This document shows positions 35,211 through 48,259 of a DNA stretch of 64,000 nucleotides, in pieces. Each line of letters opens with the position of its first letter. The stretch's first letter is position 1. This stretch comes from Sordaria brevicollis (Eukaryota; Ascomycota; Sordariomycetes; Sordariales; Sordariaceae): NCBI GenBank assembly GCA_033439795.1, contig JAUTDP010000005.1, forward strand, positions 2,013,001 through 2,077,000. Direction: 5' to 3'. Under the pieces are notes generated by a model, which saw nothing but the letters and a program-made list of their open reading frames with translations, was not told the origin of the DNA and did not search any database. Position numbers and translations under genes: made by a program.

Positions 35211-36788
35211 TTACGCAGAACCCCTCTTCTGCCTTTTGCTTCTACCCTTCCTCCCTGCCCCCTTTTCCTCTGCACTCTCATCCTCCTCGCCACTGTCCTC
35301 CTCATCCCTCCCCCCTTTGCTGCCTCCATTCCCCTTCTCATTCCCCTTCTTAATACTAATCAAACACCCCTGCTCCTTGAGTCTCTTCGTCAGCGGCGTA
35401 CTCGCCTTCATCCCCGGGAAATCCTTCGCGTTATACACTTGAAACGGCTCGCTCATCGCCGTCGCCACAATGCTACTTCTGTCACCCGCCATCATCCTCG
35501 CCGGGTCGAGGACCACCAACGCAAACTTCAGCCTAAAAATCCCGGGGGTGCGACAGCTCAAGTCGGGGAAACAAAAGAAACACCCTTCTTGGCCGTTTTC
35601 GTCTTGGCCAACAAAGGGTGAGGCAACTAGTGTGCCCATCAGACGACGTTGTTGGCGGAAATCTTCCGGCATGCTGGACATGTCCTTGAGTCCCGTTTCG
35701 TCCCAGATGGAGCAGTGGATGACGCTGAATTGGTGCCGGAGGAGACGGGAGTGTTCTTCTCGGGTGAGGGAGTCGTTGTGGATGGTTAACTGGACGATGG
35801 GGGGCGGGTCGATGACGCGCCGGTCGCGCTCGCCGAAGCCGCAAGAGCGAGCGGCGAAGGGCTGTTGGCGGACCGAAATTCGGTAGTCGGTCTTTTTATT
35901 GGCTGAGGGTGCTGGTGGAGTGATTGGGTTCCGCGTGTTGCGTGCGTTGTCGGTGCTGATGAGGTTGGAGATGCTCATGGGACGGGATTCTTGTTGTCTC
36001 GGTGAGCCGTTTCTTTGTGAGCTTGAGGGAGTTTGTGAGCCATCGCGTTGCGGTGAGTTGGCATTGCTGGCACCGTTGTTATGGTTGTTCTCGGGTGCAG
36101 ATGATTTTCGTGTCATGGTGGAATGACTGAATGACTCCTGCCTCAGTCGTGAGGGTTGCTGTTGAAAGCTTTGCCAAGCCGGTTCGACGTGCGCCTGATG
36201 GACGTTGCTTATTTGCCTTGAGCGAGAATCGTAGCTGGACTCAACAGTTGACCTCTCACTGGCAGCAGTGGAATAGGCCGGGGACAGACGGCCGTCTAGC
36301 TGTCTCCCATGATAAGAGCGAGCGTCGTTATAAGTTGCCGGGAATTGAGGAGGTGTTTGTCCCACTGGTGAAGGAGTTGGGTAGTCGGAGTAGTAAGTCC
36401 GACTATGGCCTCGATGAGCTGAATCACAGGAAGAAGAAACAGGCCCAGGCCCAGAGTTGGGGTTGGGTATTATGGTTGTCACCGGAGGCAGCCGATGTTG
36501 TTGCTGCTGGCGATACAAATGTGGCTGCTGTGGTTGCTGTTCTTGCGTGTAGTGTGCGTGCCTCGAGGGATAGACCTCGTGATGTGTGTGAAGCGTTCGA
36601 GACATGGTGTTGAAGGTAGGATTGGTGCCAAAAATGTGATGAGAACTTTCGACAACAGAAGACATTGAGGAAAGAGGGCGTAGGATGGAGGGGAACCCGA
36701 TGTGGTTATGGGTTCTGTAAGTAGTGTCAGTCAAGGGATCTTCAGGCCGGCGATCCTGCTGTGTTACAAGATGGCAACAGCGAAGCAA
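35211..36788 (-). CDS. velC: velvet-domain developmental regulator, VelC-like
   Basis: A single frame of 525 codons if the first ATG (36788) is used; later in-frame ATGs around 36.67 kb (MSSVVESSHH) and 36.60 kb (MSRTLHTHHE) are alternative starts. Residues 1 to about 295 are disordered and rich in Ser, Gln, His and Pro. The velvet domain spans about 300-460: RISVRQQPFAARSCGFGERD, VIDPPPIVQL, IHCSIWDETGLKDMSSMPED, the Cys-containing CFFCFPDLSCRTPGIFRLKF and VYNAKDFPGM. The uninterrupted domain with the DMSSMPEDFRQQRRLMG segment fits VelC rather than VelB, which has a split domain, or VeA, in which it is N-terminal. The tail is Gly/Glu-rich and ends in a basic NLS-like KGRSKRQKRG. Velvet proteins form dimers with an NF-kappaB-like DNA-binding fold and control sexual/asexual development and secondary metabolism. 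The 3' end faces tRNA-Gly. Confidence 0.88.
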   Translation of the reverse strand: MLRCCHLVTQQDRRPEDPLTDTTYRTHNHIGFPSILRPLSSMSSVVESSHHIFGTNPTFNTMSRTLHTHHEVYPSRHAHYTQEQQPQQPHLYRQQQQHRLPPVTTIIPNPNSGPGPVSSSCDSAHRGHSRTYYSDYPTPSPVGQTPPQFPATYNDARSYHGRQLDGRLSPAYSTAASERSTVESSYDSRSRQISNVHQAHVEPAWQSFQQQPSRLRQESFSHSTMTRKSSAPENNHNNGASNANSPQRDGSQTPSSSQRNGSPRQQESRPMSISNLISTDNARNTRNPITPPAPSANKKTDYRISVRQQPFAARSCGFGERDRRVIDPPPIVQLTIHNDSLTREEHSRLLRHQFSVIHCSIWDETGLKDMSSMPEDFRQQRRLMGTLVASPFVGQDENGQEGCFFCFPDLSCRTPGIFRLKFALVVLDPARMMAGDRSSIVATAMSEPFQVYNAKDFPGMKASTPLTKRLKEQGCLISIKKGNEKGNGGSKGGRDEEDSGEEDESAEEKGAGRKGRSKRQKRGSA

Positions 36789-37386
36789 GAGAAGAAGGAA
36801 TGCAGATGGAGCCGGTTCTGCTTCCGACCAACAACCGATACGAACCCGGTTAACTGGGTTCTGGGATGGAGCATGGGCTGTATGTCTTACATTGAGAGAA
36901 CAATAGGTCCAGCCAAGACAGATGCCAGCAGTGCAGGCGTCTGGTGTTACCTACAAGGCCGTGGGGATACTTGGCGAATTCCAGCTTCCAGGAGTGAGAA
37001 TAAAACCGGCGTCGATGTACAGGTGTAGTGCAGCCAGATATTGTGAGGTTTCGCTTGGACAAGATGCTGGGTGACCTCTGCTGTGGGTAGCCGAGTGATA
37101 CTTGAGAGCAGTGAGCAGGATGCCAACCCAGTGCGGTAACTCCCTCGAGGCACAAAACCTAGTGTCGCCGTCGAGTGTGTTCGTGTACAGGTGTATTTCC
37201 TGACTTTTGAGCTTTCTTGTCCTGTTGATCTATGCGAGGACAATATGGCCAAAACGGGTGGCACGCAGGGCCGAGGCGCTTATTTATATACCGTGCTTGT
37301 GTGTAATAGTGAGTTGTCGAAGATCAATTCAAAGATGAGCAACAGAACTGCTTGGAGATGCGGTTGCCTTTATTGTAGGACAGCGT

Positions 37387-37406
37387 GGACGGACGGACGG
37401 ACGGAC
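37387..37406 (+). repeat. (GGAC)5 microsatellite
   Basis: Five perfect copies of GGAC about 600 bp upstream of the velvet start codon. Confidence 0.95.
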
Positions 37407-37662
37407 GTAAGAACGGGTAGGCTGATGAGAATATATCAAGGCAATATGGCAAAGCCGGGGTTGTGACGACTGGAGAGATTAAACAGAGGCCGATATTAAG
37501 AGAAAGAGCTTGTTTGGATATTGCCTTGGCCGGCACTTTGAGGGACGGGGAAGAATGGAGAGGGGGTCTTGAGGCTATCCCAAGTACCGCGTCTCAAGAG
37601 AAAGAGGGACGAATAAGAAAAAAGGGCTGTAGATTGCCTAGCAGGGATGCCAAAGCAGGCCA

Positions 37663-37684
37663 GGGGGGGGGGGGGGGGGGGGGG
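37663..37684 (+). repeat. homopolymer run of 22 G
   Basis: Uninterrupted G run about 875 bp upstream of the velvet start. On the coding strand of that gene it is C22. It can form a quadruplex, and the exact length may be a sequencing estimate. Confidence 0.9.
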
Positions 37685-39147
37685 TAGATCAGCGACAATC
37701 CGAGAAGCGGGTTAATGGGTCGGGGAAATATCATATGCAGCTCAGGTTTAGGGGCCTCTTTGCTCGTCTTGACACTGTCTTGAAAGTCCTGGTTTGCTGC
37801 AGGATAGAAACGCATAAATGGGGCTTTGGAAGGCGTAGAAATCAGCAAGTTGGAAAAAGGGGAACAATAATTAGAAGGGACATGGAACTGCTATCGGGGC
37901 CGGGCAAAATGTCCGTTATACCAAGAACTTTGAGAAGCCCTGATCTGCATTGTGCTTGTCGTTAGTGTTCCCTGTCGAGCCTGTACACCCCAGAGCAACA
38001 TAACGCTTGTCTGATCACGGAATAGACACGAAAAGGACAACGGTAACAACTGTGAACGATGACGGTCTCGATCTGTAAGTACCCTGGGGAATCCCGCACT
38101 AAGAGTAGCCTGGCGTTGACGATGAAAGGCTGTCGAGCAAGGGGGTGGGTTTGTTGACTGCATCTTGTGGTCCTAACAGGGGGCCATCAATGGACTGAGC
38201 AAGGGTTGCGCAGGCGGTCCCCCAGGCACGTCACAATTCACCCCCAGCACCGTGGACTTGTTGTCTTGACATAGTCGATGGCGGATCATGGTGAGAGTGA
38301 GACCTCAAAGAGGGAGGATACCTGGAAGAGCCAGTTGGAGTGGGACATGCAGAGCCAAATTGTAAAGGGGACCCTAAGGTCTCAAATCTGGAATGTAGTC
38401 AGCGATGATAATGGCCTGAGTTTGGAACATGAGATGCCGGCCTTGCATGTAGACTAAGGGCAGAGTTGTTTGGCTCAAGTCTCGACAATGGAATAATGCC
38501 GTCGAATGAAGTCAACATCATGATCCGCCAGTCACCTAACCTTGTGAGCCCTGCCACTGTCCTCTCTGATGGTCATGTCATTGGATAACTGAGGAAAAGG
38601 TCTCTTGTGGTTCTGCAGGCGAGACACTTGAACCTCGTTGGACGTTGGCTGTGTTTGCAAGACTGCTGGTGACGAGGGGGGGCTTTGTTTAGGACGAAGT
38701 TGGGGGTGTCACTGCAACTGGGACTGTGAGTCTGTGACTGAGACTGTGGTCCTTTTCGTCGGCTTGTAGCGCCCGAGATCTGAACACACGCAACGGGAAC
38801 CTGAAGACGAGAAGAGTCTTGTAGAAACTGCTCATGGTGCTTCGAGTTTGTGTGGTCTAGTTGATGTGAAGAGTGAAAGGATAGGTTATAGAGATGGTAT
38901 AAGGCCATCACTCTCTGCTATGGCGAGGTCCATCTTCTCAATGATCCCACAGAGGGGCGCCACTGGGCTGTTGAGATAAAGTGGTCGAGCTGAGATGGCT
39001 CTAGAGGTACTGCTCTACCTTGGCTCCATGGTGGTGAACTGATGTGAAATTGGTAAGCAGAGGCTGGAGATTGTAACTGAGTCGAGTGAGAGAGAGGAGG
39101 GACCTCGGGTCGCGGGCTGAAGTCAAAGAGATGAGGTGAAAGTGCTA

Positions 39148-39188
39148 CCAGTCACGACCCCACAATGCATTACCCCCAATAGTGCATC
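39148..39188 (+). repeat. left TIR of the Fot1-type element
   Basis: Starts CCAGTCACGACCCCACAATG directly after TA. It pairs with 49580-49620. Confidence 0.9.
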
Positions 39189-39309
39189 GCATCCCCGCAC
39201 GCGTTCTCCCCACTAAAACAACCATAACCTATTTCTTTCATCAATTATAACTCTACTAAAATAATATCGATTTCATTTATTTCTATTACGGTAGGATCGT
39301 TGAACGAAG

Positions 39310-39685
39310 ATCTATTCAATGAGGCCCTTGCAATGGTTAATAAAGGGTTATTATAACGAATAATATCGAAGTAATATAGTATACCCTAATTTACCCTATC
39401 GCGACGATTGAAGGGCACTACTTCGAAGCGCAAATCTAAAATTTCAATATAACGATTTACTCCCTATTAAGAAACCTTCGTAAAGGATTAAATTTTGAAT
39501 AAAGAAGTTATTAGGCGCGCTCCTAATCGAAAGTAAGTCGTTAGTTTCGTTATATTTATTATTAAAGAAGGTTATAATATTATACTATTAGGCGTATATT
39601 AGGTAGACCGTTTTATTAAATATAACTCCGCTATTAAAATTAAGATATCGAAATCCTTCGAATCCTTTCGAATTAGGGGGTTTAG
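39310..39685 (+). pseudogene. N-terminal part of Fot1/pogo transposase, RIP-inactivated
   Basis: A plus-strand frame beginning near EDLFNEALAMVNKGLL (39308-39355) resembles the psq/CENP-B helix-turn-helix of pogo transposases: FTLSRRLKGTTSKRKSK, then ETFVKD, APNRK, VDRFIK. At least seven in-frame TAA/TAG codons stand where Gln or Trp would be expected. The frame is cut by the gypsy insertion at 39686 and resumes at 48265. Confidence 0.7.
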
Positions 39686-39991
39686 TATCACAGGCATTGC
39701 CTGCTCCTATATAGAAGTGGTCGTACTACATGCACCAACTGATAATAGCTGTTTACGTACAGTACTAGGATTGATAAATGGAACGCGACCGTAGTCGCGA
39801 CGACTGTGACTGACCGTGCCTATAGTACCCCAATACCTTAGTCCCGGCGTTACCCAGATTTACATACGTAATTAAGGCTACGTACTAGCCATATTATAAT
39901 TATATAAAATAATCGCGGCGTATAAGATTATTTCCTATTCCTTATATAATAATAAACATCGTACTTTACTACTTATTCGTACCCTATAATA
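39686..39991 (+). repeat. 5' LTR of the 8.57-kb gypsy element
   Basis: 306 bp, preceded by TTTAG. It aligns without gaps to 47954-48259, differing by C/T and G/A changes. The 5' copy keeps more C and G. Confidence 0.92.
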
Positions 39992-42900
39992 CTTTATTAT
40001 ATTTAACCTTGCGTTAACGCGTAATAAATAATTTCGGATAAATTAAATATAATAAAAGTTATTATAAAATTTCGATTTTTTCGATATTATTCCCGGCGAA
40101 TTAATATAATCGTTTATAATATTTAAAGGATTTTAGCGTTATTTAATAAAAAAAATATCTAAAACTTAATAAATAATTAAGGTCCCTTAGAATATAATTA
40201 TCGTACGAATATAATACGGTAAAAGTTATTTTATTTCAATTATTTTTAATTTAAATAAGGTTTTAATTATTTAATAATTATATCGGACGAGGATTAAATT
40301 AATCTCGCTTAGGTCTTTTTAACCTTATTAATAAATTACCTAATCCTTTAGAAAATTTATAACGATAATAATATTAGCTTTATTATTTCGCCCGGCTTTA
40401 TAATATAAATTCGTAATTACGAAGAAGTAAAGAAATTTTTTTATTATTTTAATAAGAAATTCGGTAATAAAAAAAAGTAAATTAATAATATTATAAATTA
40501 AAAGGAGGAATTTATTTAAAAGAAATAATAAGAATTCGACGATTTTATTAAAAAAATTAATAATTTCGTTTAAAAGAAGTAAAACGAATTCGACGACTTT
40601 ATTAAAAAGGTTAATGAATTTATTAACGAGATTAAAAATACTATTAAAAAATTCGAGTAGCGTATTACGGCCCTTTAAAAAATTAAAAAAGAGTTTACCG
40701 ATTAAATAAATATTTTATAGAAATAATATAGTATAATTATTAAAAATAATATTATATTATAGAATAATAAAGTAAAGATATAGAACGACTTTACGTAAAT
40801 TAAAAAATCTTTTAATAACGAAATAGTAATTAAGGAGTTCGATTATAATAAATTATTAGAATCCCTACGTTTCGTTAATAACGGCGCTAAAAATAATTAT
40901 ATTAATTTATAAAATACGCTAAATAAAGCCTAAATTTAGAAAATTATAATTAAATTTAATAAAGAGGACTTTAAAGTAATTAATTAAATTATTACTTCCT
41001 TCGAAGAGTAAATCCGTTTTATTTAAAAGGATTTTAATAATACTTTAAAACTTTACCCTAAATATAAAATCCTAATTAAAAATATAAATAAGGGTAGTAA
41101 TAAAGGATTTAATATAAGTATTAATAATATTTCCAGCGGAATAGGCAATAGTCCCGGCGATAATAATTTTAAAGGAAATAATATAAGAACTAGCTTTAAT
41201 TCCGGTATTATAAATAATAGTCCTAGTAATAATAATTTTAAAGGAGGTAATATAAAAACCGGCTTTAATTCTAATATAGAAGGCGGCGGTCCTTAAAATA
41301 AAAAATTAAATATAAAAAGTAAAGGAATAGGTAATAAACCCCCCTTTAACCTTAATAATCCCTTTATTAACGGATTTATTAATAAACCTTTCGGTAAAAG
41401 AGGATCCGGAGGTCTTAATAATTTTAACAGACTTAGCGGCAATCCCTTCGGTAACGGTAACTTCGGCGGCCCCGGCGGTAACCCTTTTAAAAATAATAGT
41501 TCGGGCGGACCCGGTAGCCCCTTTAACGGCGGTCCCCCCGGCGGCCCCGGTAGTCCTAATAATCCTAATAATTTTAATAACCCTAATAGCCCTAATAGCC
41601 TTAGCGGACTTAGAAATAACCCCTATAATAATAATCCCTTAATAATTTATTATTATAAAAATTTTATTAAAAACCCCCCTATATTTATAGGCGAAGAAAT
41701 TAATATTATAAAGCGCTATAATGAATTCTCTATTTAAATTATAATTATCCAAACCTATTAAATAATAAATGCGTATAATTTCTTTAATAAAATTTTTAAA
41801 CTATTTTATATTATATTCTATTTAAATAGAGAAATTAAAATTAACATTAGCGAATATTAGAAAATAATCCTTAATAACCTTTAATATTCGGTTATTTAAG
41901 AATAATCTATTAGTAATAAATTCTTTAAATATTTTAATAATTATTATTATTAAAAAGATATTATAGCCGTAATTAAAACTAATTTATAGAAATTCGAATA
42001 AAAGAATAAATATATTAATTATAACGATTTTAAATTTTAATTCATTTTATTTATTAATTACTACGGTTATAATAAGGCTACCCGGGTTTATTTATTCTAT
42101 AATAAAATTTCTAAAATTATAGCCGATTCGATTTATTATTAACCTACAATTCTAGCCCGTAACGATTAAAAAGGATGGTTAAATTTATATAAAAGTATTT
42201 TTAAAGCCTAAAATTAATTCGTTTTAATCCGTAGAACCGGTTCGTCGTCCATTAGCGGCGGCAGTAATAAAAATAATAATTTAAATAATAATAATAAAAA
42301 GGATTTTAATATTATAAATTTAAATTGTATTAAATTTATAATTATTTATAAAAACGTTTTATAAACCTACTATAATAAAAGCAATTATATAAATTATAGT
42401 AAGGGTAAATATATAATTAAAGATTATTATAGCGTTACCGATTATAGAAGTAAAGGTTAATAACCCGTTCGTAAGAATTTCGATATCGTTAAAAAGAATA
42501 GCGAGAATAAGGTTAATAATTATATTATAAATAATACCGTTAACCCGGCCCTTATTCAAACTCCTACTACCCTAATTACTCTACCCGTTATAACCCCCTT
42601 TATTAACCCCGCTTAAGGAAATAGCGAACCCTAGGCCTAAATTGCAATTAAGGGTATTTAAGGATATTAAAAAAAGAGGAGGTATTAAAGAATCGGAAAT
42701 TCGATATTTAGATTTTAAATAATTAGAAGGAAGAATAATTATTAAAATTAAATAATTTAGAATTTTATAAAAAATAAAATACAATTCTTTTATTTATTTA
42801 TTTTTAATACTTATAATATAATAGTAAAGTAGAATGTATATTTCTAATCGATTTTAACTACTCCGGAAAGGCTTTTATAAATTAAATGTTTATTTAGAAG

Positions 42901-44279
42901 GTTTATTTAGAATATAAGAAACTTAATAAATTAAGGCCTTTATATTTAGCCGACGGAGATTTTAAAGAATAAATCGACGAATACGTTAAAATTATAATAA
43001 AGATCGGCGATTATAATAAAATTATTAATTTTTTCCTAATAAATTTAGTAAAAAACTATCCGGTTATTTTAGAGTAATTATAATTATAATAATATAATTT
43101 AAATATTAATTAGGTTATTAATATTATTATTTAGAATTAATTTTATTTATTTATTTATATTATATAATATTACTTAATTAAGGCTAGCTTTCCTAAAGCG
43201 TATAAGGATAATAATTTATACGATTTCTCTTCCGACGGGGAATTAAAAGACGAATTCGAAGAAAAAGAGGATTTATTACCCAATTAAGTAATAAACGTAA
43301 TAATTATACTAAAAGGGAATTAGGACGCTATAATAGAAGTACCGGTAATACTAATATATACTTTATTATTCGAAGAATTATTCGGGCTAATAAAAAAACC
43401 GGCTTTAAATATTTATAAAACTTAAATATAAATAATCGGCGGTAAATATATTTAGATAATAAAAAGATTAAAATAATTAAAACGTATAATACGATAATTT
43501 TTTAAACTATTTATAAATATAATAGTATTAAATTTAAAAGATATTAAATTCGTTAATATTAAAACCTTTATATTTAATATAAAAATAAGGGGCGTAAAGG
43601 TTAACGTAATAATTTAAATTACTTTCGAAGAATTTTAAAAGGTAAAGAAAATACCGATTATATTATTAACCCTATTAAAAAACGTATAGCGAAAAATTTT
43701 ATAAGGGAAGGGTAAATTGTATAAATAATTCTTTTAAAACGAAAAAGTTTACGAATTTATTAATCTTTATAAAATAAACGCTATAGGGAAAATATTTAAT
43801 TTAAATTATACTCTATAATTAAGAGAGGTAATTCGGGAATTCGTTAATAAAATTTATAAATTAAATATTATTAAAGAATTAGAAGAAGAACCGAAAAAAG
43901 AATTAAAAGAACGAAAATTTATATTTTTAATAAATATTAATTATATTTATAATATTACGGACGAAGATATCGTCAAATTTATAAAAAAATTTATAAAACC
44001 TAAATATACCCCCGAATAGGTTAAAGAACGCTTCTCCAACGAATATAAAAACCTATCCTATATTATAGACCCTAAATAAACGGATATTATATTAAAATAT
44101 TAGTCTTATAATTATAAAATCGAATTAAAGCCGGGAGCGGGCCTATTATTATATTCCCAAATACGATTAATATCCTTCTAAGAATTAAAAGTTATTAAAT
44201 AGTAATTAAACGATAATTTAGCGAAAGGTTTTATTAAACCTTTAATATTAAACGTAATATTTTTAATCTTATTAATTAA

Positions 44280-46600
44280 AAAATTAGGCGGTAGCGTTAA
44301 AATTTATATCGATTACTATAATATTAATAAAATTTTATTAAAAAATAGGTACTTATTACCGTTAATTAAGGAGATATTCGATATTATTTATAGGGCGAAA
44401 TAATTTATAAAGGTCGATATTATCGCGGCCTTTAATAAATTAAAAATAGTAAAAGGGTATAAATAATTAATAATTTTTATTACCCGTTTCGGTTTATATA
44501 AATCGTTAATATATCCCTTCGGGTTATTTAAAATATTAATATTATTTTAGAATTTTATTAATAATATCTTATACAATATTTTAAATATTTACGCAACGGT
44601 ATATCTCGATAATATTTTAATCTTTTTAAAAATATACGAAGAATACGTTTTATATATTAAGGAGGTATTATAATAATTAATTAACGCCGGACTCTAAATC
44701 GATATTAATAAATATAAATTCTATATTTAAAGGATTAAATACCTGGGCTTAATTATTATACCGGGAAGTATCGAAATAGATTAGAAGAAGGTCGACGCTA
44801 TTATTAAATAGGAGGTACCTATTAATAAAAAATAATTATAATACTTCTTAAATTTTATAAATTTCTACCGAAGGTTTATTAATAAATTTTTAAAAATAAG
44901 GAAGCCTTTATATAATTTAATTAATAAAAATATCGAATAGAATTAAATTAAAGAATATAACGTAGCGTTCGAAATATTAAAAAAAGTATTTACAACCGTA
45001 CCGGTTCTTAAAATCTACAATTAAGAGAAATTAATAGTAATCGAAATTAATATATTAAATTGAATAATAGGGGGTACCCTCTCCCAAATATATAACGGCG
45101 TTCTATACCCGGTAATATATTTTTCGGCAAAATACTCCTTAATTAAATATAATTATAATATTTATAATAAAGAATTATTCGCCATTATTAAAGCTTTAGA
45201 AGAATAAAAGCTAAAATTGGAAGGATTTACGTAATTATTTAAAATTATTACAGATTATAAAAATTTAAAAACGTTTAATATAACGAAGAAATTAATACCG
45301 TAATATATAAAATAATTAAAATTCTTATTAAAGTTTAACTTTATAATTAAATACCGCTTTAATTCAACGAATATAAAATTAAACGCGTTAAATAGGAAGT
45401 TAGAAAACGTATTACGAAAAGCGACCGATAATAAATTTAAAGTAAGGGAGAAGCCGTTAATTAATCCTTCGTATTTTAATAAAGAATTATTCGTTTAAGA
45501 AAATAGCTTTATAAATATAGATGGGGAGGGTTTTATAATAAACGTTATAGCGGAAGATAGTTCCCTACTAATAATTTATAAATTCGAGGATATTATAGAA
45601 GAGGATAATAAAGAGGGCTTAAAAATTTATATAAATAACTTAATCGATTAAATATACGCTAATTCCCCCTTTATAGTAAATATTCGAATAACGATTCGCT
45701 TAGGTACTTATTGGCCAAAATACTTTAAGAAGAAATTTAAAATCCCGTTCGTAGAATATAGGCTAATTAACGATAGAATAATATTCTATAATAGGCTAAT
45801 TATATTACTTAATAACGAGAAAATTTAATTCGAATTTATTTACTAAATTTATACTTCAATATAAGGAAGATACCCGAATAGGGATAAAATAATAGTATTA
45901 ATATATTAGTATTAATAATTAAAAATAATGAATATTATAAATTAATATTATAAGAATTATATTCTATATTATAAGACTAAGGCTATTAAAATATTAATTA
46001 ACAATTTCTTAAAATTATTACCCATTTCTTACGTATTATAGAGGGATATTTTTATTAATTACGTTATACCCTTATTTAAATTAAAATAAGTAAGAAGAGG
46101 CGTAGAATATTAATACGTCCTAATAGTAATTGATAGGTTAATAAAAATATAGTATTTTATCCTATACAAAGGTTTTATAATAAAGGAATTAATTGAAAAA
46201 TTTATTAATAGAATTTATACCCTCTATAACTTATTAAATATAATTATTTCGGATAGAAGCGTCCAATTTATATTAATTTTCTAATTATATTTTTATAGAG
46301 ATTAAGTATAAAATTGAAATTAATTACTCTATACTATAAAGAAATTAATAGTTAAACCGAACGGATTAACGTAAAAATAGAATAATATTTTAAAATATTC
46401 GTTAATTAAATATAAGATAATTGGGTAAATTAATTATTTTTAACCGAATTTTAAAGTAATAATTTTAAATCTATTATAATTAGTATTATTCCCTTTTTCG
46501 CTAATTACAGTTTTTACCCTCGGATAAATATCGAATTATTATTATTTATATTATTAAACGTTACGGATATATAGAAAAAATAAATCTTTAGCGCAAATTA
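44280..46600 (+). pseudogene. gypsy pol relic: reverse transcriptase, RNase H, integrase
   Basis: RT opens at about 44280 with KLGGSVKIYIDYYNINKIL; the segment IIAAFNKL follows, and the catalytic box reads YLDN at about 44602-44613 where YxDD is expected, so the last Asp is lost by G-to-A change. RNase H appears near 45040-45090 (IGGTLSQI). The integrase core starts near 46030, with YVLIVIDRLIK and IISDRSVQFI. Stops interrupt all parts at former Gln/Trp codons, so no enzyme can be made. Confidence 0.85.
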
Positions 46601-47953
46601 ATTAATTTTAAAATTCAAAAAAGTATAGGATTTCGTTAAAATTTTATCCCTTTAAGCTTAAGAAAAATACGAAGTAATAATTAATATCTATTATAATAAC
46701 GTTCCTAAATATAAGGTAGGGGATAAAATAATATTCGATATATCCAATTACGCGATTAGCTAATTATATAATAAATTCGCCCTACGCTTTAAAAGCCCTT
46801 TTCGTATTATAAAAGCCAATTTATATATAATCGAATTAACTTTACTTAAAAATATAAAGATTATATATATTATTAACGTTTTTAGAGTAAAACTTTATAT
46901 TTTAAAATTATTAGGCTAAGTAAAATTAATATCGGATATTAAAGCTAATAAGGGTATAGAGGTTACTAGAATAGATAATTTTAAAGAAAATTATTATTAG
47001 AAATTTAATAAGCTATTAGATTATAAGAAGTAAAGAAGGGAATAGAAATACTTAATAAAATAGAACTACTATCCCCCTAATTAGTAACCCGCGTTTAATT
47101 TTAACGGGTATTACGAATTGGTTTAATAATTTTATAAAAAATATTTAAAATTAGGTTTACTTTACCCGTTATTAAAAAAGGGGTATAAAAAATAATTAAA
47201 AATAAGTATCTTTTTAAATAGTATTAATAGTAATAAAAATACGATAATATTATTATTAATATTAATACCGGCCGTATTAGCCGCCGATAACCGATAAATA
47301 TAATATAGCGCTAAATTGAATAATATTTGAATAAAAAATAAAAAATGGATAAAAATAATAAAAAAGGAGGTTCTTCCGTCTTAATTATATACCCCGCCCA
47401 AATCCTTTATATTTCGAACCTTTCGGCGAAATATTATTAAGAAATAAGGGATAATATAATATTTATTACGGTATATATCCTTTTACCCTCGTTTATTACC
47501 CTTAGTACTTTCGGCCTTCTATTTATAGTATTTTAATATTATAATTAATAAAAATAACGAAAATAATTATTAGAATAATATAAATAAAAATTGAATATAA
47601 GTTTCTATAGTCTATATTATTAATAGTAATTTATTCGTTAATAAACTACTATATTATAAGCGTCCTTATAATACCCTTCTTAAGGTTAATAATAAATAAA
47701 AAGAGAATAAAGGTTTATAAAAGGAGGATAATAAACGTTTAAAATAATATTTAAATTATTATAAATAAAGAGAAATTCGAAGGGAAGGGTTAAACTTAAT
47801 AGAGGTTTAATAGAAAATTAATTCCTAAGGAAGAGTTTTAACACGTAGTAAACTCCCGCTTAAGGACCTACTTTAATAATAATTAATTAAAAAATAAATA
47901 AACACCCGGGAACGGAATTTTTAAACGGGGAGTTTTATTTTAAAGGGGGGTAA

Positions 47954-48259
47954 TATTATAAATATTACCTACTCTTATATAAAAGTAGTCGTACTATATA
48001 TACTAATTGATAATAGCTATTTACGTATAGTATTAGGATTAATAAATAGAACGCGATTATAATTACAACGACCGTAATTAACCGTACCTATAGTACCCTA
48101 ATATTTTAGTCCCGGCGTTACCCAGACTTATATACGTGATTAGGGCTACGTATTAATTATATTGTAATCGTATAAGATAGTCGCGGCGTATAGGATTATT
48201 TCCTATTCCTCGTACAATAATAAACATCGTACCTTATTGCTTGCTCGTGCCCCGTAATA
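47954..48259 (+). repeat. 3' LTR of the 8.57-kb gypsy element
   Basis: 306 bp, preceded by the polypurine tract and followed by TTTAG at 48260-48264. Confidence 0.92.

Larger units (their letters stand above)
36789..39147. other. intergenic region upstream of the velvet gene
   Basis: About 2.36 kb of normal composition up to the TA target of the Fot1-type element. No gene is supported; frames of up to 112 codons (38573-38911 minus) lack recognisable features. It holds a (GGAC)5 repeat and a 22-base G run. A long leader and control region for the velvet gene would fit, as developmental regulators often have these. Confidence 0.5.
39686..48259 (+). mobile_element. Ty3/gypsy LTR retrotransposon, 8.57 kb, RIP-inactivated
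   Basis: Direct LTRs of 306 bp (39686-39991 and 47954-48259) begin TA and end TA, originally TG...CA, and differ by transitions. TTTAG is duplicated at 39681-39685 and 48260-48264. A polypurine tract (AAAGGGGGG) lies just before the 3' LTR, so the element reads on the plus strand. In order it contains gag-like sequence with Gly/Pro-rich repeats (about 40.4-41.7 kb), reverse transcriptase (about 44.28-44.7 kb), RNase H (about 45.0-45.3 kb) and integrase (about 46.0-46.6 kb). The pol order RT-RNase H-integrase is gypsy-type. In-frame stops are frequent. It is inserted into the Fot1-type element. Confidence 0.92.
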
